Below, in pieces: positions 25,857 through 35,040 of a DNA stretch of 64,000 nucleotides. Within the stretch, counting starts at the first letter, position 1. Each line of letters starts with the position of its first letter. The notes below the pieces were generated by a model that saw nothing but the letters and a program-made list of their open reading frames with translations, did not search any database and was not told the origin of the DNA. Source of the stretch: Micromonospora_J zhanjiangensis (GTDB taxonomy: Bacteria > Actinomycetota > Actinomycetes > Mycobacteriales > Micromonosporaceae); the NCBI RefSeq assembly GCF_042650605.1, contig NZ_JBHSBN010000012.1:1-64000 (forward strand), read 5' to 3'. The position numbers and the translations under genes were made by a program.

Positions 25857-26255
25857 GGCTGAGAGCCTACCAACCAGCCTGACCTGTTTCAGCATGCGCG
25901 AAGGGTGTCCTGTCGCCGCGCACGTGCCGCCAGCCGCGCCCGGCGGGCCGTCGCAGCCTCGAAGTGCACCCGGCCTACCAGCCGGAAACACAAACGGTGC
26001 GCGAGTCGATCTTGCTGCGCACCGTCGAGGTTCTGATTGTTGTGAGATGGGCACACCGGCTCGGTGCCGTCGGGGGGCCGTGACACTGGCTCTGTACGGC
26101 GTCCTCCAAGCGGTCGACGGGATTGCCCTCAAAGCAGGCCGTGAACGCCTGGGCCAGCGCCCCCGAGGCCGAGAAGGCGGCGCGCTTTGCCAACTGCGCC
26201 ACTGTGGCGGTGTCCGCCGGCGGGCTCAGAACTTACAAGCGAGGGGGGAGGGCGG
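25857..26255. other. Decayed accessory DNA, no intact gene
   Basis: This 399-base stretch has only short frames without family character. On the minus strand near 25889-26000 a basic, Arg-rich end (RVHFEAATARRARLAARARRQ) could be the tail of a lost protein. Together with the integrase pieces on both sides it belongs to the degraded element. Confidence 0.35.
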
Positions 26256-26463
26256 AGAACCGTGCTACCCGAAGTACTTCACCGACCACTGGGCCAAGGC
26301 GTGCGTGGATGCAGGGGTGCCCGTGACCGCGCTGCACGACGCTCGTCACACGTCCGCTAGCACCGGCGCTGACGCCGGGGTGCCGGAGCGCGTCATGCAG
26401 CGGCGGCTCGGCCACGCGGACAGCCGCACGACGCGCGAGGTCTACACCCACGGGCTTCGGGGT
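26256..26463 (+). pseudogene. Broken tyrosine recombinase, C-terminal part
   Basis: The translation in one frame gives the catalytic end of a tyrosine recombinase: HDARHTSAS (the HXXR box), RRLGHADSRTT (the second conserved His) and EVYTHG with the nucleophilic Tyr. The rest of the enzyme is missing. It could be the far end of the integrase starting at 24870, split by an insertion/deletion that now holds the Uma2 gene, or part of a second integrase. Confidence 0.7.
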
Positions 26464-26825
26464 CCTCGCCCGGGCCTGGTCAGCACTCGGCAGGGACTGC
26501 CGGCGATCGAACAGGACTCTCCGACGCCGAGGCCGCCGCCGACAGGACGTCTTCGTAACCGTGGAGGTGTCGTAGGGCTTCGACCTGGCCGGGACTCAGC
26601 GACGAGTGGACGGCGAAGCGCCAATCGCTCCGGTGCGCATGCGCAGCTCCACGGCATCAACCGCAGTGGAACAACCCACGCTTTCATCAAGCTTTCCTCC
26701 GTCCCACAACCCCGGCTGACAGCCGATCGTGCGGCGATTCGCGCCTCGGCCCTTCGGTCGGCCTTGCTGTCGGGATTACGGGAATCGCCTTGTCCGGACC
26801 GCGCCCGGCGGGACAGGCTGCCGTC
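26464..26825. other. Stretch without a recognised gene upstream of the large regulator
   Basis: No gene or clear promoter dyad seen in 362 bases. The frame of the integrase fragment stays open across it, but the translation is low-information Arg/Pro/Ser-rich sequence. The regulator's promoter must lie near the right end. Confidence 0.3.
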
Positions 26826-29800
26826 ATGGTGGAACGGCACCGCGGCAAGCTGTGGCTGGTGGTGGCGGCCGCCGGCTACGGCAAGACCACCGCACTGCGC
26901 CGGCTGTTCCCCGACCCGGCCGTGCGGTGGCAGCGGGAGTGCGACGTCGACGCGCTGCTCGACGGCGAGCTGGCGGAGCTGGCCACCGGCGCGGCACCCG
27001 TCGTCCTCGACGGACTGCCGGCCATGCCGGAACGGACCGAGCGGGCCTTGCTGCACGCGATCACCGACCTTCCCGACGGCGTATGCCTGGCGCTGTCGTC
27101 GCGATGGCCGGTGGGCTGTGCCGCGTCGTCGTGGTTGACCCGGATGGCGCCCACACAGCTCCGCCCGCCCGAGCTGAGCCTGACCACCGACCAGCTCGAC
27201 GAGGTGCTCCGCACCGAGTACGGGCTGACCACGCCCACCCTGGCGCAGCGCGTGCACGAGGTCACGGCGGGGTGGCCGGCGCTGGTTCGGCTGGTCGCCG
27301 AGACCCTGGTCGCCGAGGGCGTACCCGCCGGGCCGTTACTGCCGGCGGTGACCGAGCCCGGCGGCCTGGTGGCCGGATACGTGGCCGAGGAGGTGCTCGG
27401 TCCGCTGCCGGAGGACGTCCGGCGGTTGCTGCACGAGGTGGCCGACCTCGCGCCGGTGACGGCCGGCGTGTGCGCGGTCGCCGGCCACCCGGCGGCCGGG
27501 CCGCAGCTCGGCCGGCTGGTCCGCACCGGGCTGCTGACCAGGGTCGGCACCGATCCCGACGTCGGTCCGCGGGTGGTGCCGGTGATCGCCGCGGTCGCCG
27601 GCCACGACCGGCCGCCGGTGGCGGGCCGGACGCTGCTGCGGGCGGCGGCGTGGTACCGCCAACACGGTCCGGCGCGTGCCGCCGCGTACACCTTCCGGCT
27701 CGGCGGTGACGACGCGGCGCTGGCGGCGGTGCTCGACGAGCACGGCGACCGGATGATCGCCACCGGGTCGCCCGGCGCGACAGCCGAGTTGGTCGCCGCG
27801 CTGCCGGCGCCGCTGCGCAACCGGCGGCTGCGGCTGCTCGCCGGCGACGCGCTGCGCACCGCCGGCGACGTCGCCGCGGCGGCACGGGCGTACCAGGAGG
27901 TCGCGGCGGCCGAGCCGGCGTGGGAGCCGGGTATCGCCTGGCGGATGGGCCTGATCCACTACCTGCGCGGCGACCAGCCCCGGGCCCTGGTCGACTTCGC
28001 CCGGGGCGGCGAGGTCCCGGGGAGCCCCACCGACCAGGCGATGCTGCTGGCGTGGACGGCGGCGGCCGCCGCCCGCAGCGGCGACGCGGCGGTCGGAGTG
28101 GAGCACGCCTGGCGGGCCTACCACCTTGCGGCCGGGAGCGGGCCGGACAGCGCACTGGCCACCGCGCACGTCAGTCTCGCGCTCTGCCTCGAACTCACCG
28201 GTGACCAGGTCGGCGGCGAGGAGCACTACCGACTGGCCCTGGGCATCGCCGAACGCACCGGCGACCTGGTGCTGCTGGCCCGGATCCTGGTCAACCGGAG
28301 CTACCACCTCGTCGAGCAGGCCCGCTATCCGGCGGCGCTGTCGGCCGCGCGCCGGGCGGCCGGGCACGCCGAGACGGCCGGACACGCCAACCTGTACGCG
28401 ATGGCGGCCGGCACCGAGGCCGACATGCTGACGATGCTCGGCCGGTACGACGATGCGGCGGCGCGGTACGCCCAGGTGCTCGCCCGCCATCAGCGGATGG
28501 GCTCGCGTCGCTGCGCCGACACGTACCTGGGCCTGGCCGAGTTGCATCTCGCGCGGGGCTGGCGGGAACAGGCCCGGGTCGCGTTCGTCGAGGCGGTCCG
28601 GCTGGCCGACGGCAGTGACAGCCGGAAGCTGGCGGTGCGGGCGCACGCCGGGCTGGCCCGGGTGCTGCTGCCGGACGACGCGGCGGCGGCCGCCCGGCAC
28701 GCCGCCGAGGCGACCCGGCTGGCCAGTGACGATCTCCGGGTGCCGGCGCTGCTCGCGCAGGGGTGGGTGGCGCTGGCCGGCGGCGACACCGAGCACACCG
28801 CGCGGCTGGCCGACGAGGCGCTCGACCTGGCCCGGTCCGGTGGGCTGCGGGCCGGCCTGGCCCGGGCGCTGGAGCTGCGCGCCGCCGCGGAGCTGGACCC
28901 GGGTCGGGCCCGGACCGCCCTGCGGGAGGCGCACGGAATCTGGGCGGACGCGTCGGCGGTGGGCGACGCGGCCCGGGTCGCGCTGGCGCTGAGTCGGCTG
29001 CCGGGCGCCACCGCCGACGACCGGTTCGCCGCGCTGCTGGCCGCCGAGCGCCTCGCCGCCGGTGGCGTCCCGATCGACCAGGAGGAGACGCCGGACCGAT
29101 CGGCCGTTGGTCAACCATCCGCCGGGGTCGGTCGTACCGGCGTGGGTCGCGTCGGCGTCCTGGTCCGGACGCTCGGCCGGTTCGAGGTACGGGTGGGCGG
29201 CGCTCCGGTGCCGCCGTCGGCCTGGCAGTCGCGGCGGGCGCGGGACCTGCTGCGGATCCTGGTGGTGCGGCGCGGCCGGCCCGTTCCCCGTGGCGAGTTG
29301 TGCGAGCTGCTCTGGCCCGACGACGATCCGAGCAGGACCGGGCACCGGCTCTCCGTGCTGCTGTCGATCGTGCGCGGGGCGCTCGATCCGCACCGGGTCT
29401 TCGCCTCGGACCATTACCTGGTGACCGACGCGGCGAGCGTGGCGCTGGACGTCACCCACCTGCGGGTCGACGTGATGGAGTTTCTCGGTGCGGTGACCCA
29501 CGGCCGTCGGTTGCTCGATCGGGGTGCCCGGGCGGAGGCACGCACCATCCTCGCGGCAGCCGTCCGGGACTACCCGGCGGACGTGTTCGAGGACGAGCCG
29601 TACGCCGACTGGGCCTCGGCGTTGCGGGAACAGGCGCGGGCCGCGTACGTCGCCGCGCTGCGGATGCTGGCCGACGCGCACCGGTCGGCGGGAAACGGCG
29701 GCGGCGCCGTGGACTGCCTGCTCCGCCTGCTGGAAAAGGACCCGTACGACGAGCCGGCGCACCGGATGCTGGTGCGCACCCTGGTGTCGGGCGGGCAGCA

Positions 29801-29936
29801 CGGCGAGGCGCGGCGGGCGTTCGACCGGTACCGTGCGGCGATGCGCGCGATCGGGGTACGGCCGCCGGACGAGATCATCCTGGCTCCTCGGGCCGGGGTA
29901 CGGCCGTCGGCGACGGTCGTACCCCGGCCGGGGTGA
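26826..29936 (+). CDS. Large ATPase-TPR regulator with C-terminal SARP (BTAD) module
   Basis: Predicted 1036 residues. A P-loop (AAAGYGKTTALRR, residues 14-26) opens a STAND/MalT-like ATPase domain. From about 300 to 750 follow TPR-type helical repeats. From about 775 comes a winged-helix DNA-binding domain (LVRTLGRFEVRVGG...WQSRRARDLLRILVVRRG) and then a bacterial transcriptional activator domain (BTAD; ARTILAAAVRDYPADVFEDE...) to the end. Such proteins sense a ligand or partner through the TPR part and activate transcription, often of secondary metabolism. The DNA-binding end at the C-terminus is the reverse of AfsR order. ATG 26826 is four residues before the first strand; a TTG at 26790 is an alternative. 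Its targets are not evident; secreted-protein genes converge on it. Confidence 0.82.
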   Translation: MVERHRGKLWLVVAAAGYGKTTALRRLFPDPAVRWQRECDVDALLDGELAELATGAAPVVLDGLPAMPERTERALLHAITDLPDGVCLALSSRWPVGCAASSWLTRMAPTQLRPPELSLTTDQLDEVLRTEYGLTTPTLAQRVHEVTAGWPALVRLVAETLVAEGVPAGPLLPAVTEPGGLVAGYVAEEVLGPLPEDVRRLLHEVADLAPVTAGVCAVAGHPAAGPQLGRLVRTGLLTRVGTDPDVGPRVVPVIAAVAGHDRPPVAGRTLLRAAAWYRQHGPARAAAYTFRLGGDDAALAAVLDEHGDRMIATGSPGATAELVAALPAPLRNRRLRLLAGDALRTAGDVAAAARAYQEVAAAEPAWEPGIAWRMGLIHYLRGDQPRALVDFARGGEVPGSPTDQAMLLAWTAAAAARSGDAAVGVEHAWRAYHLAAGSGPDSALATAHVSLALCLELTGDQVGGEEHYRLALGIAERTGDLVLLARILVNRSYHLVEQARYPAALSAARRAAGHAETAGHANLYAMAAGTEADMLTMLGRYDDAAARYAQVLARHQRMGSRRCADTYLGLAELHLARGWREQARVAFVEAVRLADGSDSRKLAVRAHAGLARVLLPDDAAAAARHAAEATRLASDDLRVPALLAQGWVALAGGDTEHTARLADEALDLARSGGLRAGLARALELRAAAELDPGRARTALREAHGIWADASAVGDAARVALALSRLPGATADDRFAALLAAERLAAGGVPIDQEETPDRSAVGQPSAGVGRTGVGRVGVLVRTLGRFEVRVGGAPVPPSAWQSRRARDLLRILVVRRGRPVPRGELCELLWPDDDPSRTGHRLSVLLSIVRGALDPHRVFASDHYLVTDAASVALDVTHLRVDVMEFLGAVTHGRRLLDRGARAEARTILAAAVRDYPADVFEDEPYADWASALREQARAAYVAALRMLADAHRSAGNGGGAVDCLLRLLEKDPYDEPAHRMLVRTLVSGGQHGEARRAFDRYRAAMRAIGVRPPDEIILAPRAGVRPSATVVPRPG
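29891..29929. terminator. 18-bp hairpin at the end of the regulator gene
   Basis: Bases 29891-29908 pair with 29912-29929 around a 3-base loop, with one G-T pair. The stem overlaps the last codons of the regulator (stop at 29934) and lies 50 bases from the converging gene's stop, so it may end transcription from both sides. Confidence 0.6.
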
Positions 29937-29978
29937 GGGGGCCGGCGGCGGGGTCCTGCCGCCTCCCCACCCGGTGGC

Positions 29979-30923
29979 TCAGTAGATGTCGTGGTCGGTG
30001 CCGTACCCGGTGACCGACCACAACCCGTCGCCCGCCGCAGCCCGGACGGGCCGGCCACCGCGGGCCGACCGGCCCGCCGTGGCGGCGGTGGCCCGGTGGA
30101 CCGCCCCGACGGTCACCTGGGTCCCGTCGTCGTTGGGCATCATCGCGTCGATGAAGATGGCGGATGTGTTGGTCGGGAACGGGTCGGCGGGGCCGGGCAG
30201 CACGACGACCTCGCCGCCGACGCCGGACATCGATGGGACTTCCCACTCCCACTGGCGCTGCACGGTGACCGTCCTCGGCGACGACGTACCGACCGGGCCG
30301 GTCGTGGCGAACCGCTTGTAGCGCGCTCCGACACCGCCCCACGAGGCACGGTAGCCCTCCACACAGACCGCGTAGGCGACCGGGCCGGGGGTGCCGAGCG
30401 GCTGGAGGGCCGTGCGAACGGTCACGCCGGCACCGTCGGCGTCGGGGACCAGTCCGGTCAGCGGCACCCCGGCGGGCAGGTCGAACCCGGTGCCGCCGAG
30501 CACCAGGTCGGCCGGGCAGGTCGCGGTCCGCGAGCCGGTCGGGGAGACTCGGACGATCCGCGTCTGGCCGTCGTCCGACGCGCAGATGGCGGCGGCCATC
30601 ACCGACCAGGGTTCCGCGTAGTCCGGGTACGCCTCGCCGCGTACCACGACCGAGGTCGTGCCCGGCACGATCGCGGCCAGCCGGACCCCGCCGTTGCCGT
30701 TCCTGATCCGGCCGCCGGCGCCGACCAGCACCTCGCCGGGCCCGCACGTCGCGGTGACGCTCTTGGGCGATGTCGTGTCGTGGGCGCTCTCCGCCCGGTG
30801 CCGGTACGCGGCACGCGCCGCCCCGGGGAGAACGAGGGTCGCGGCGACCGCGACGACCGCTGCGGTCGCCGCGACAGCGCACCGCGACCGGGTGCTTGTG
30901 CCGAGTGTCGTGCCCCTGCTCAT
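29979..30923 (-). CDS. Secreted protein of unknown family, paralog of the next gene
   Basis: Predicted 314 residues. A basic N-terminus and hydrophobic stretch ending AAARA-like (about residue 38) form a secretion signal. The mature part has repeats of the type TCGPGEVLVGAGGRI...GVRLAAIVPG...VVVRGEAYP...AAICA, each with one Cys near its start and one at its end. The neighbour at 31109 has three such units, so the two genes are related. I do not recognise the family. The regular Cys spacing suggests disulfide-closed beta repeats outside the cell. ATG 30923 follows AGGAAAGGAC. Confidence 0.65.
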   Translation of the reverse strand: MSRGTTLGTSTRSRCAVAATAAVVAVAATLVLPGAARAAYRHRAESAHDTTSPKSVTATCGPGEVLVGAGGRIRNGNGGVRLAAIVPGTTSVVVRGEAYPDYAEPWSVMAAAICASDDGQTRIVRVSPTGSRTATCPADLVLGGTGFDLPAGVPLTGLVPDADGAGVTVRTALQPLGTPGPVAYAVCVEGYRASWGGVGARYKRFATTGPVGTSSPRTVTVQRQWEWEVPSMSGVGGEVVVLPGPADPFPTNTSAIFIDAMMPNDDGTQVTVGAVHRATAATAGRSARGGRPVRAAAGDGLWSVTGYGTDHDIY

Positions 30924-31041
30924 GACGACTGTCCTTTCCTGCCGGCGCCGCCGCGAACGGTTCGCGCGGCGCTGCCCGAATCGTCGGCGGGCGCGTCACG
31001 GTGGCGTCATGGTGCCGCCCGCCTCGCCCGGGCGCCCCCGG

Positions 31042-31081
31042 CGGATGCCTGGTCCCGCCGACCGGCGTGACCAGGCATCCG
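31042..31081 (-). terminator. 13-bp hairpin after the secreted-protein gene
   Basis: Bases 31042-31054 pair perfectly with 31069-31081 around 14 bases. It begins 28 bases after the TAA of the gene at 31109, a fitting place for its terminator. Confidence 0.55.
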
Positions 31082-31108
31082 GGCCCGTTCAGGGCCGGGC
31101 CGGAACCG

Positions 31109-31975
31109 TTACGGACCCCAGCAGATGACGTGGCTCTCCAGGTCCCACGGTGAGGTGTAGATCCCGTCCTCGAAGGCGACCGCCTGGGCGCTGTTCTGGG
31201 CGACGGTCGCCGTGATCCGGGTGAGCAGGACGTTGCCGGTGGCGGTGGCGGCGACCGTGGCGCCGACGCCGGTGGCGAGCGCCCCGGCCGGGCAACCGCC
31301 GGACGGCTGGCCCTTGGGGCTGACGCTGTTGGCCGCCCCGGTCAGGCTGACCAACGTGCCGGTGAGGTTCGCCGGCAGGGTGGCGCAGACGGCGTACCCG
31401 ACGAGTGACCACGGTCCGGCGAACCCGCCGGCCGCGCCCGCGGTGACGACCCCGGCGGTGAGCCCCGCGTTCGGCTCGATCCGCTGGTAGAACGCCTGCC
31501 CGTTGGCGCCGCGCAGCTCCGCGCCGAGCCCGAGCAGGTCGGTCCCGGCCGGGCAGGTGGCCACCTGGTTCTTGACCGGGTCGGCGTTGCTGGCGCTCGC
31601 CGACGTGACGCGCTGGTAGTTGGCCGGGGGCGCGCCGGGCAGGCAGATCGCCTGCGCCACGACGTTGTACGCCCCCACCACACCGCCCGGGTTGGTGTGC
31701 CCCCAGACCGTCACCGACTGGGCGGCCAGGTTCGGAATGATGTCGGTCAACGTGACGTCACCGCCGCCACCGTCGATGAAGCCACCCCCACCGGCGAGAA
31801 ACTCGCCGGCCGGACAGGCGGCCACGGCGGACTGGCTGGGGATGCCGCCGGCCGCGCTGACGTTCACCACGGTCGCCTGCGCCGGTCCCGCACCGGTGGC
31901 GACGGCCACGGCGGTGCTGGCCAGCAGCAGGCCCGCGACGCCCGTGAGCCGGGCGAGCCTGGATCGAGTTCGCAT
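31109..31975 (-). CDS. Secreted three-repeat protein of unknown family
   Basis: Predicted 288 residues: signal peptide with cleavage after PAQA (about 34), then three repeats of 70-80 residues. Each opens with a CPAG motif (AACPAGEFLAGGGG, ATCPAGTDLLGLGA, GGCPAGALATGVGA), contains a run like VTLTDIIPN and closes with AICL, AVCA or VICW. So each unit has two cysteines likely to pair. Gly, Ala, Thr and Val dominate, as in surface-exposed beta structures. No enzymatic motif is visible and I do not recognise the family. The same unit occurs in the protein at 29979. Confidence 0.65.
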   Translation of the reverse strand: MRTRSRLARLTGVAGLLLASTAVAVATGAGPAQATVVNVSAAGGIPSQSAVAACPAGEFLAGGGGFIDGGGGDVTLTDIIPNLAAQSVTVWGHTNPGGVVGAYNVVAQAICLPGAPPANYQRVTSASASNADPVKNQVATCPAGTDLLGLGAELRGANGQAFYQRIEPNAGLTAGVVTAGAAGGFAGPWSLVGYAVCATLPANLTGTLVSLTGAANSVSPKGQPSGGCPAGALATGVGATVAATATGNVLLTRITATVAQNSAQAVAFEDGIYTSPWDLESHVICWGP

Positions 31976-32195
31976 CGTGCACTCCACTTCGTACCTGCCG
32001 CGGGATGTCTGCGCCCCGGCGGGGCGACGCGGCAGGTGACCCACGATCCGGGCTGACCTCACGGCCGCCTCAGTGCCGCGTCAGCGCGAGCCGTGCCCGG
32101 TGGGGACCGGGTACGGTTGTCGATGATCGGGAGGCGCGGGCGCCGGCCGGCCGGGAGCGGTGGCCCGGGGCCGACGGACCGGGGAGGGAGCGGGT

Positions 32196-32906
32196 GTGAC
32201 GCAGCGGAGAGCTCTCGTGGTCCGGGGCGGGTGGGAGGGACACCGGCCGGTCGAGGCGACGGACCTGTTCATCCCGTTCCTCGAACGCAGCGGATACGCG
32301 GTACGGGTGGAGGGCTCGACGGAGATCTACGCCGACGCCGCCGAACTGGCCGACACCGACCTCATCGTGCAGTGCGTGACGATGTCGCAGATCACCGCGG
32401 AGCAGGTGGCGGGGCTGGCCGCGGCGGTCGTCGCCGGGACGGGTTTCACCGGCTGGCACGGCGGCATCGCCGACTCGTTCCGCGCGTCCTCGGACTACCT
32501 GCACCTGGTGGGCGGCCAGTTCGCCACCCACCCGGGCGTCCAGCCGTGCGACCGCGGCGGCGGCGAGGAGGACAACTTCCTGCCCCACTCGATCACGATC
32601 ACCGACCTCGGCCGGGAGCATCCGATCACCGCCGGGATCGAGGACTTCGACCTGGTCACCGAGCAGTACTGGGTGCTGCACGACGACCTGATCGAGGTAC
32701 TGGCCACCACCACCCACCCGACGCGGGCGTGGCACCCGTGGCACCGGCCGGTCACCTCGCCGGCCATCTGGACCCGGAACTGGGGCGCCGGGCGGATCGT
32801 CGTGACGACCCCGGGACACAGCCTCGACGTGCTGGAGCACGCGTCCGTCAGTACCGTCATCGAGAGGGGAATGGTGTGGGCGACCCGCACGGCGTCGGCG
32901 TCGTAG
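32196..32906 (+). CDS. ThuA-like domain protein
   Basis: Predicted 236 residues with the ThuA (class I glutamine amidotransferase-like) fold. Family marks include RALVVRGGWEGHRPVEAT at the start, the TGFTGWHGGIADSF loop, the EQYWVL strand and HPWHRPVTSPAIWTRNWGAGRIVVTTPGH near the end. ThuA proteins act in disaccharide or keto-sugar catabolism with oxidoreductases; their reaction is not settled. GTG 32196 follows GGGGAGGGAG. It overlaps the next gene by 31 bases. Confidence 0.85.
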   Translation: MTQRRALVVRGGWEGHRPVEATDLFIPFLERSGYAVRVEGSTEIYADAAELADTDLIVQCVTMSQITAEQVAGLAAAVVAGTGFTGWHGGIADSFRASSDYLHLVGGQFATHPGVQPCDRGGGEEDNFLPHSITITDLGREHPITAGIEDFDLVTEQYWVLHDDLIEVLATTTHPTRAWHPWHRPVTSPAIWTRNWGAGRIVVTTPGHSLDVLEHASVSTVIERGMVWATRTASAS

Positions 32907-33994
32907 GGCTCGGGGTCATCTCCCGCGCGTACCTGGACACGCTCGCCAACCATCCCGCGGTGCGCGTCGTCGCGGTGGCCGACCTGGACGCGGCCCGGGC
33001 CGTCGCCGCCGCCGCCACGATTCCCGGCGCCGAGGCGGTGAGCGTCGACCGACTGCTGCACCACCCCGACGTGGCGACGGTGCTCAACCTCACGATCCCG
33101 GCGGCGCACGCCGAGATCTCGGGCGCGGCGATCGACGCCGGCCGGAACGTCTACGGGGAGAAGCCGCTCACCGTCACGTTCCCGGAGGGCCGGGCGATCA
33201 TCGAGCGGGCGGCGTCGGCCGGCGTCCGCGTCGGTTGCGCGCCGGACACCGTCCTGGGCACCGGTACGCAGACCGCGCGGGCCGCGATCGACGGCGGGCT
33301 GATCGGGCGCCCGCTCTCCGCCTCGGCCGTCATGGTCACCCCGGGACACGAGCGCTGGCACCCGAATCCCGACTTCTACTACGCCCCGGGCGGCGGTCCA
33401 CTGCTGGACATGGGGCCGTACTACATCTCGGCGCTGGTCCACCTGCTCGGGCCGGTCCGGGCGGTGACCGGGGCGGCCAGCCGGCTGCGTGACGGCCGGG
33501 TCATCGGCTCGGGTCCCCGCCTCGGGCAGCGGATCCCGGTCGAGGTGCCGACCCACGTGACCGGTGTGCTGGAACACGCGGGCGGCGCCCTGACCACCCT
33601 CACGACCAGCTTCGACGGTGTCGCGACGACGGCCGCGCCGATCGAGGTGCAGGGGGAGACGGGCACCCTCGCCGTACCCGATCCGAACAACTTCGACGGC
33701 GAGGTCCGCCATCTCGCGCTCGACGGCCCCGGGTGGCGCGTCCTCGAACCGCGGGCCGGCTACGTCGCAGCCTCCCGGGGGGTCGGCCTGATCGATCTGG
33801 TCCGGGCCGACGGGGCACGTCCGCCACGGGCCGGCGGTGAGCTGGCGCTGCACGTCCTGGACATCATGACCGCCCTGCTCCGGTCGGCCGCCGAGGGTCG
33901 GCGGGTCGAGCTGACGACGGCGGTCGAACGCCCCGCGCCCGTCCCGTTCACCCCGGCCGAGGACTGGCGGTCGGCCGTCGCGCCCGGGCGGTGA
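32876..33994 (+). CDS. Gfo/Idh/MocA family oxidoreductase
   Basis: Predicted 372 residues. N-terminal Rossmann fold (GVVGLGVISRAYLDTL), conserved EKP (NVYGEKPLT) and the C-terminal beta-sheet domain with DMGPYYISALVHLLG. The family oxidises or reduces sugars and cyclitols with NAD(P). GTG 32876 with GAGGGGA upstream lies inside the ThuA gene, so the two are translated together, a pairing seen in many sugar loci. The substrate is unknown. Confidence 0.88.
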   Translation: MGDPHGVGVVGLGVISRAYLDTLANHPAVRVVAVADLDAARAVAAAATIPGAEAVSVDRLLHHPDVATVLNLTIPAAHAEISGAAIDAGRNVYGEKPLTVTFPEGRAIIERAASAGVRVGCAPDTVLGTGTQTARAAIDGGLIGRPLSASAVMVTPGHERWHPNPDFYYAPGGGPLLDMGPYYISALVHLLGPVRAVTGAASRLRDGRVIGSGPRLGQRIPVEVPTHVTGVLEHAGGALTTLTTSFDGVATTAAPIEVQGETGTLAVPDPNNFDGEVRHLALDGPGWRVLEPRAGYVAASRGVGLIDLVRADGARPPRAGGELALHVLDIMTALLRSAAEGRRVELTTAVERPAPVPFTPAEDWRSAVAPGR

Positions 33995-34114
33995 GGAGCA
34001 CCGAGGACGCCGGCGCCTTGGTGGTGCCCGGTGCGCACGGCCAGCCCTTCGGCGTGATCGAGGTTGCACCGCGCGGCGGAGAGTGCGCTTAGCCACGCGT
34101 CGCGCTGGACGACG

Positions 34115-34810
34115 TCAAACGCGAGGTTCGGTGCGAGGCACCGCCCCGGCGTGGGCGAGCAGGCCGTCGACGAAGGCCCCAAGCGCCGCGACGTACGTGT
34201 CCTGTGCGGCGAGGGCGGGCCATCGGTTGCCGATACGGGCCAGGTGCGGCAGCCGGGACACGTCGGCGCGGTCGAAAAAGGCGTCGTCGGGGGCGTCTTG
34301 GCCGTCGCCCGTGCGCCGGCTGTCGGAGTGTGCGCGAACCAGGATCTCGCCGACGGTGTAGTACCAGATGCCGCGAAAGAGGTGGACGGCTTGCTCGGAC
34401 GTGCACCCAGCTTCGGCGGCCGCGCCGACGATGGCCTCGACCATCTCCAACGCCGGCTGGCCGAGGCGGCGCAGGAAGCCGTCGGCGGTGAGGACCTCGG
34501 CAGCCCAAGGCCAGGCGGCGAGCGAGTCGTGGATGGCGATGGCCGATGCGACGATGCGATCTCGCGGATTGCTGGGCAGGTCGCGGCGCAGCGTCTGCTG
34601 GGCATGTTCGTTGAGCAGCTGGATCAGCAGATCCTCGCGGTCGCGCACGTGGTGGTACAGGGTCGTCGGCCCGATCCCGAGCTCAGCAGCCAGCCGGCGC
34701 ACCGTGAGCCTCTGCCAGCCATCCCGGTCGATGATCTTCCTGGCGGCGTCCAGGATCTCCGCACGGGAGGTCAGTGGCGGTCGGCCAGTGCGACCGTGGG
34801 ATCGGGGCAT
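34115..34810 (-). CDS. TetR family repressor
   Basis: Predicted 231 residues. The N-terminal helix-turn-helix (AEILDAARKIIDRDG, VRRLAAELGIGPTTLYHHVRDREDL) is typical TetR; the C-terminal two thirds form the ligand-binding helical part, with a TetR_C-like WYYTVGEILVRAH segment. It diverges from the serine hydrolase gene, whose promoter carries a palindrome (34945-34954), so it probably controls that gene and itself. The inducing ligand is unknown. Confidence 0.88.
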   Translation of the reverse strand: MPRSHGRTGRPPLTSRAEILDAARKIIDRDGWQRLTVRRLAAELGIGPTTLYHHVRDREDLLIQLLNEHAQQTLRRDLPSNPRDRIVASAIAIHDSLAAWPWAAEVLTADGFLRRLGQPALEMVEAIVGAAAEAGCTSEQAVHLFRGIWYYTVGEILVRAHSDSRRTGDGQDAPDDAFFDRADVSRLPHLARIGNRWPALAAQDTYVAALGAFVDGLLAHAGAVPRTEPRV

Positions 34811-34913
34811 GAGCCCATCATCCTCCGCGGTTCACGTCCGCGAAACGGGGCGGGTCGCGTCGTCGACAGCGGCAGCTCACTTCGCTGGCTGAATCTGAAG
34901 TTGTCCTCGGGTT

Positions 34914-34954
34914 TTGGCGGGCGCACAGGTCGTGCTATCTTTCGGAACATGTTC
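34914..34954 (+). promoter_or_regulatory. Promoter with overlapping TetR-type operator
   Basis: TTGGCG (34914-34919), a 16-base spacer and TATCTT (34936-34941) form a promoter for the hydrolase gene. The perfect palindrome GAACATGTTC (34945-34954), widened by TTCG/CGAA flanks, covers the expected start of transcription. That is a natural site for steric repression by the divergent TetR protein. Confidence 0.5.
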
Positions 34955-35040
34955 GAAAAGTCGCTCCGGTTGCGCGGTATCCGCTCCGACGCGCAACCAA
35001 GTCAGGCGCAGCCAGCATCGGTCGGGAAGGGGCCAGCGCG

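Noticed and set aside
27336..29801. An 821-codon open frame antisense to the large regulator
   Set aside because: It is Arg/Gln/Pro-rich shadow sequence with no motifs; the plus-strand frame has a P-loop, TPRs, winged helix and BTAD.
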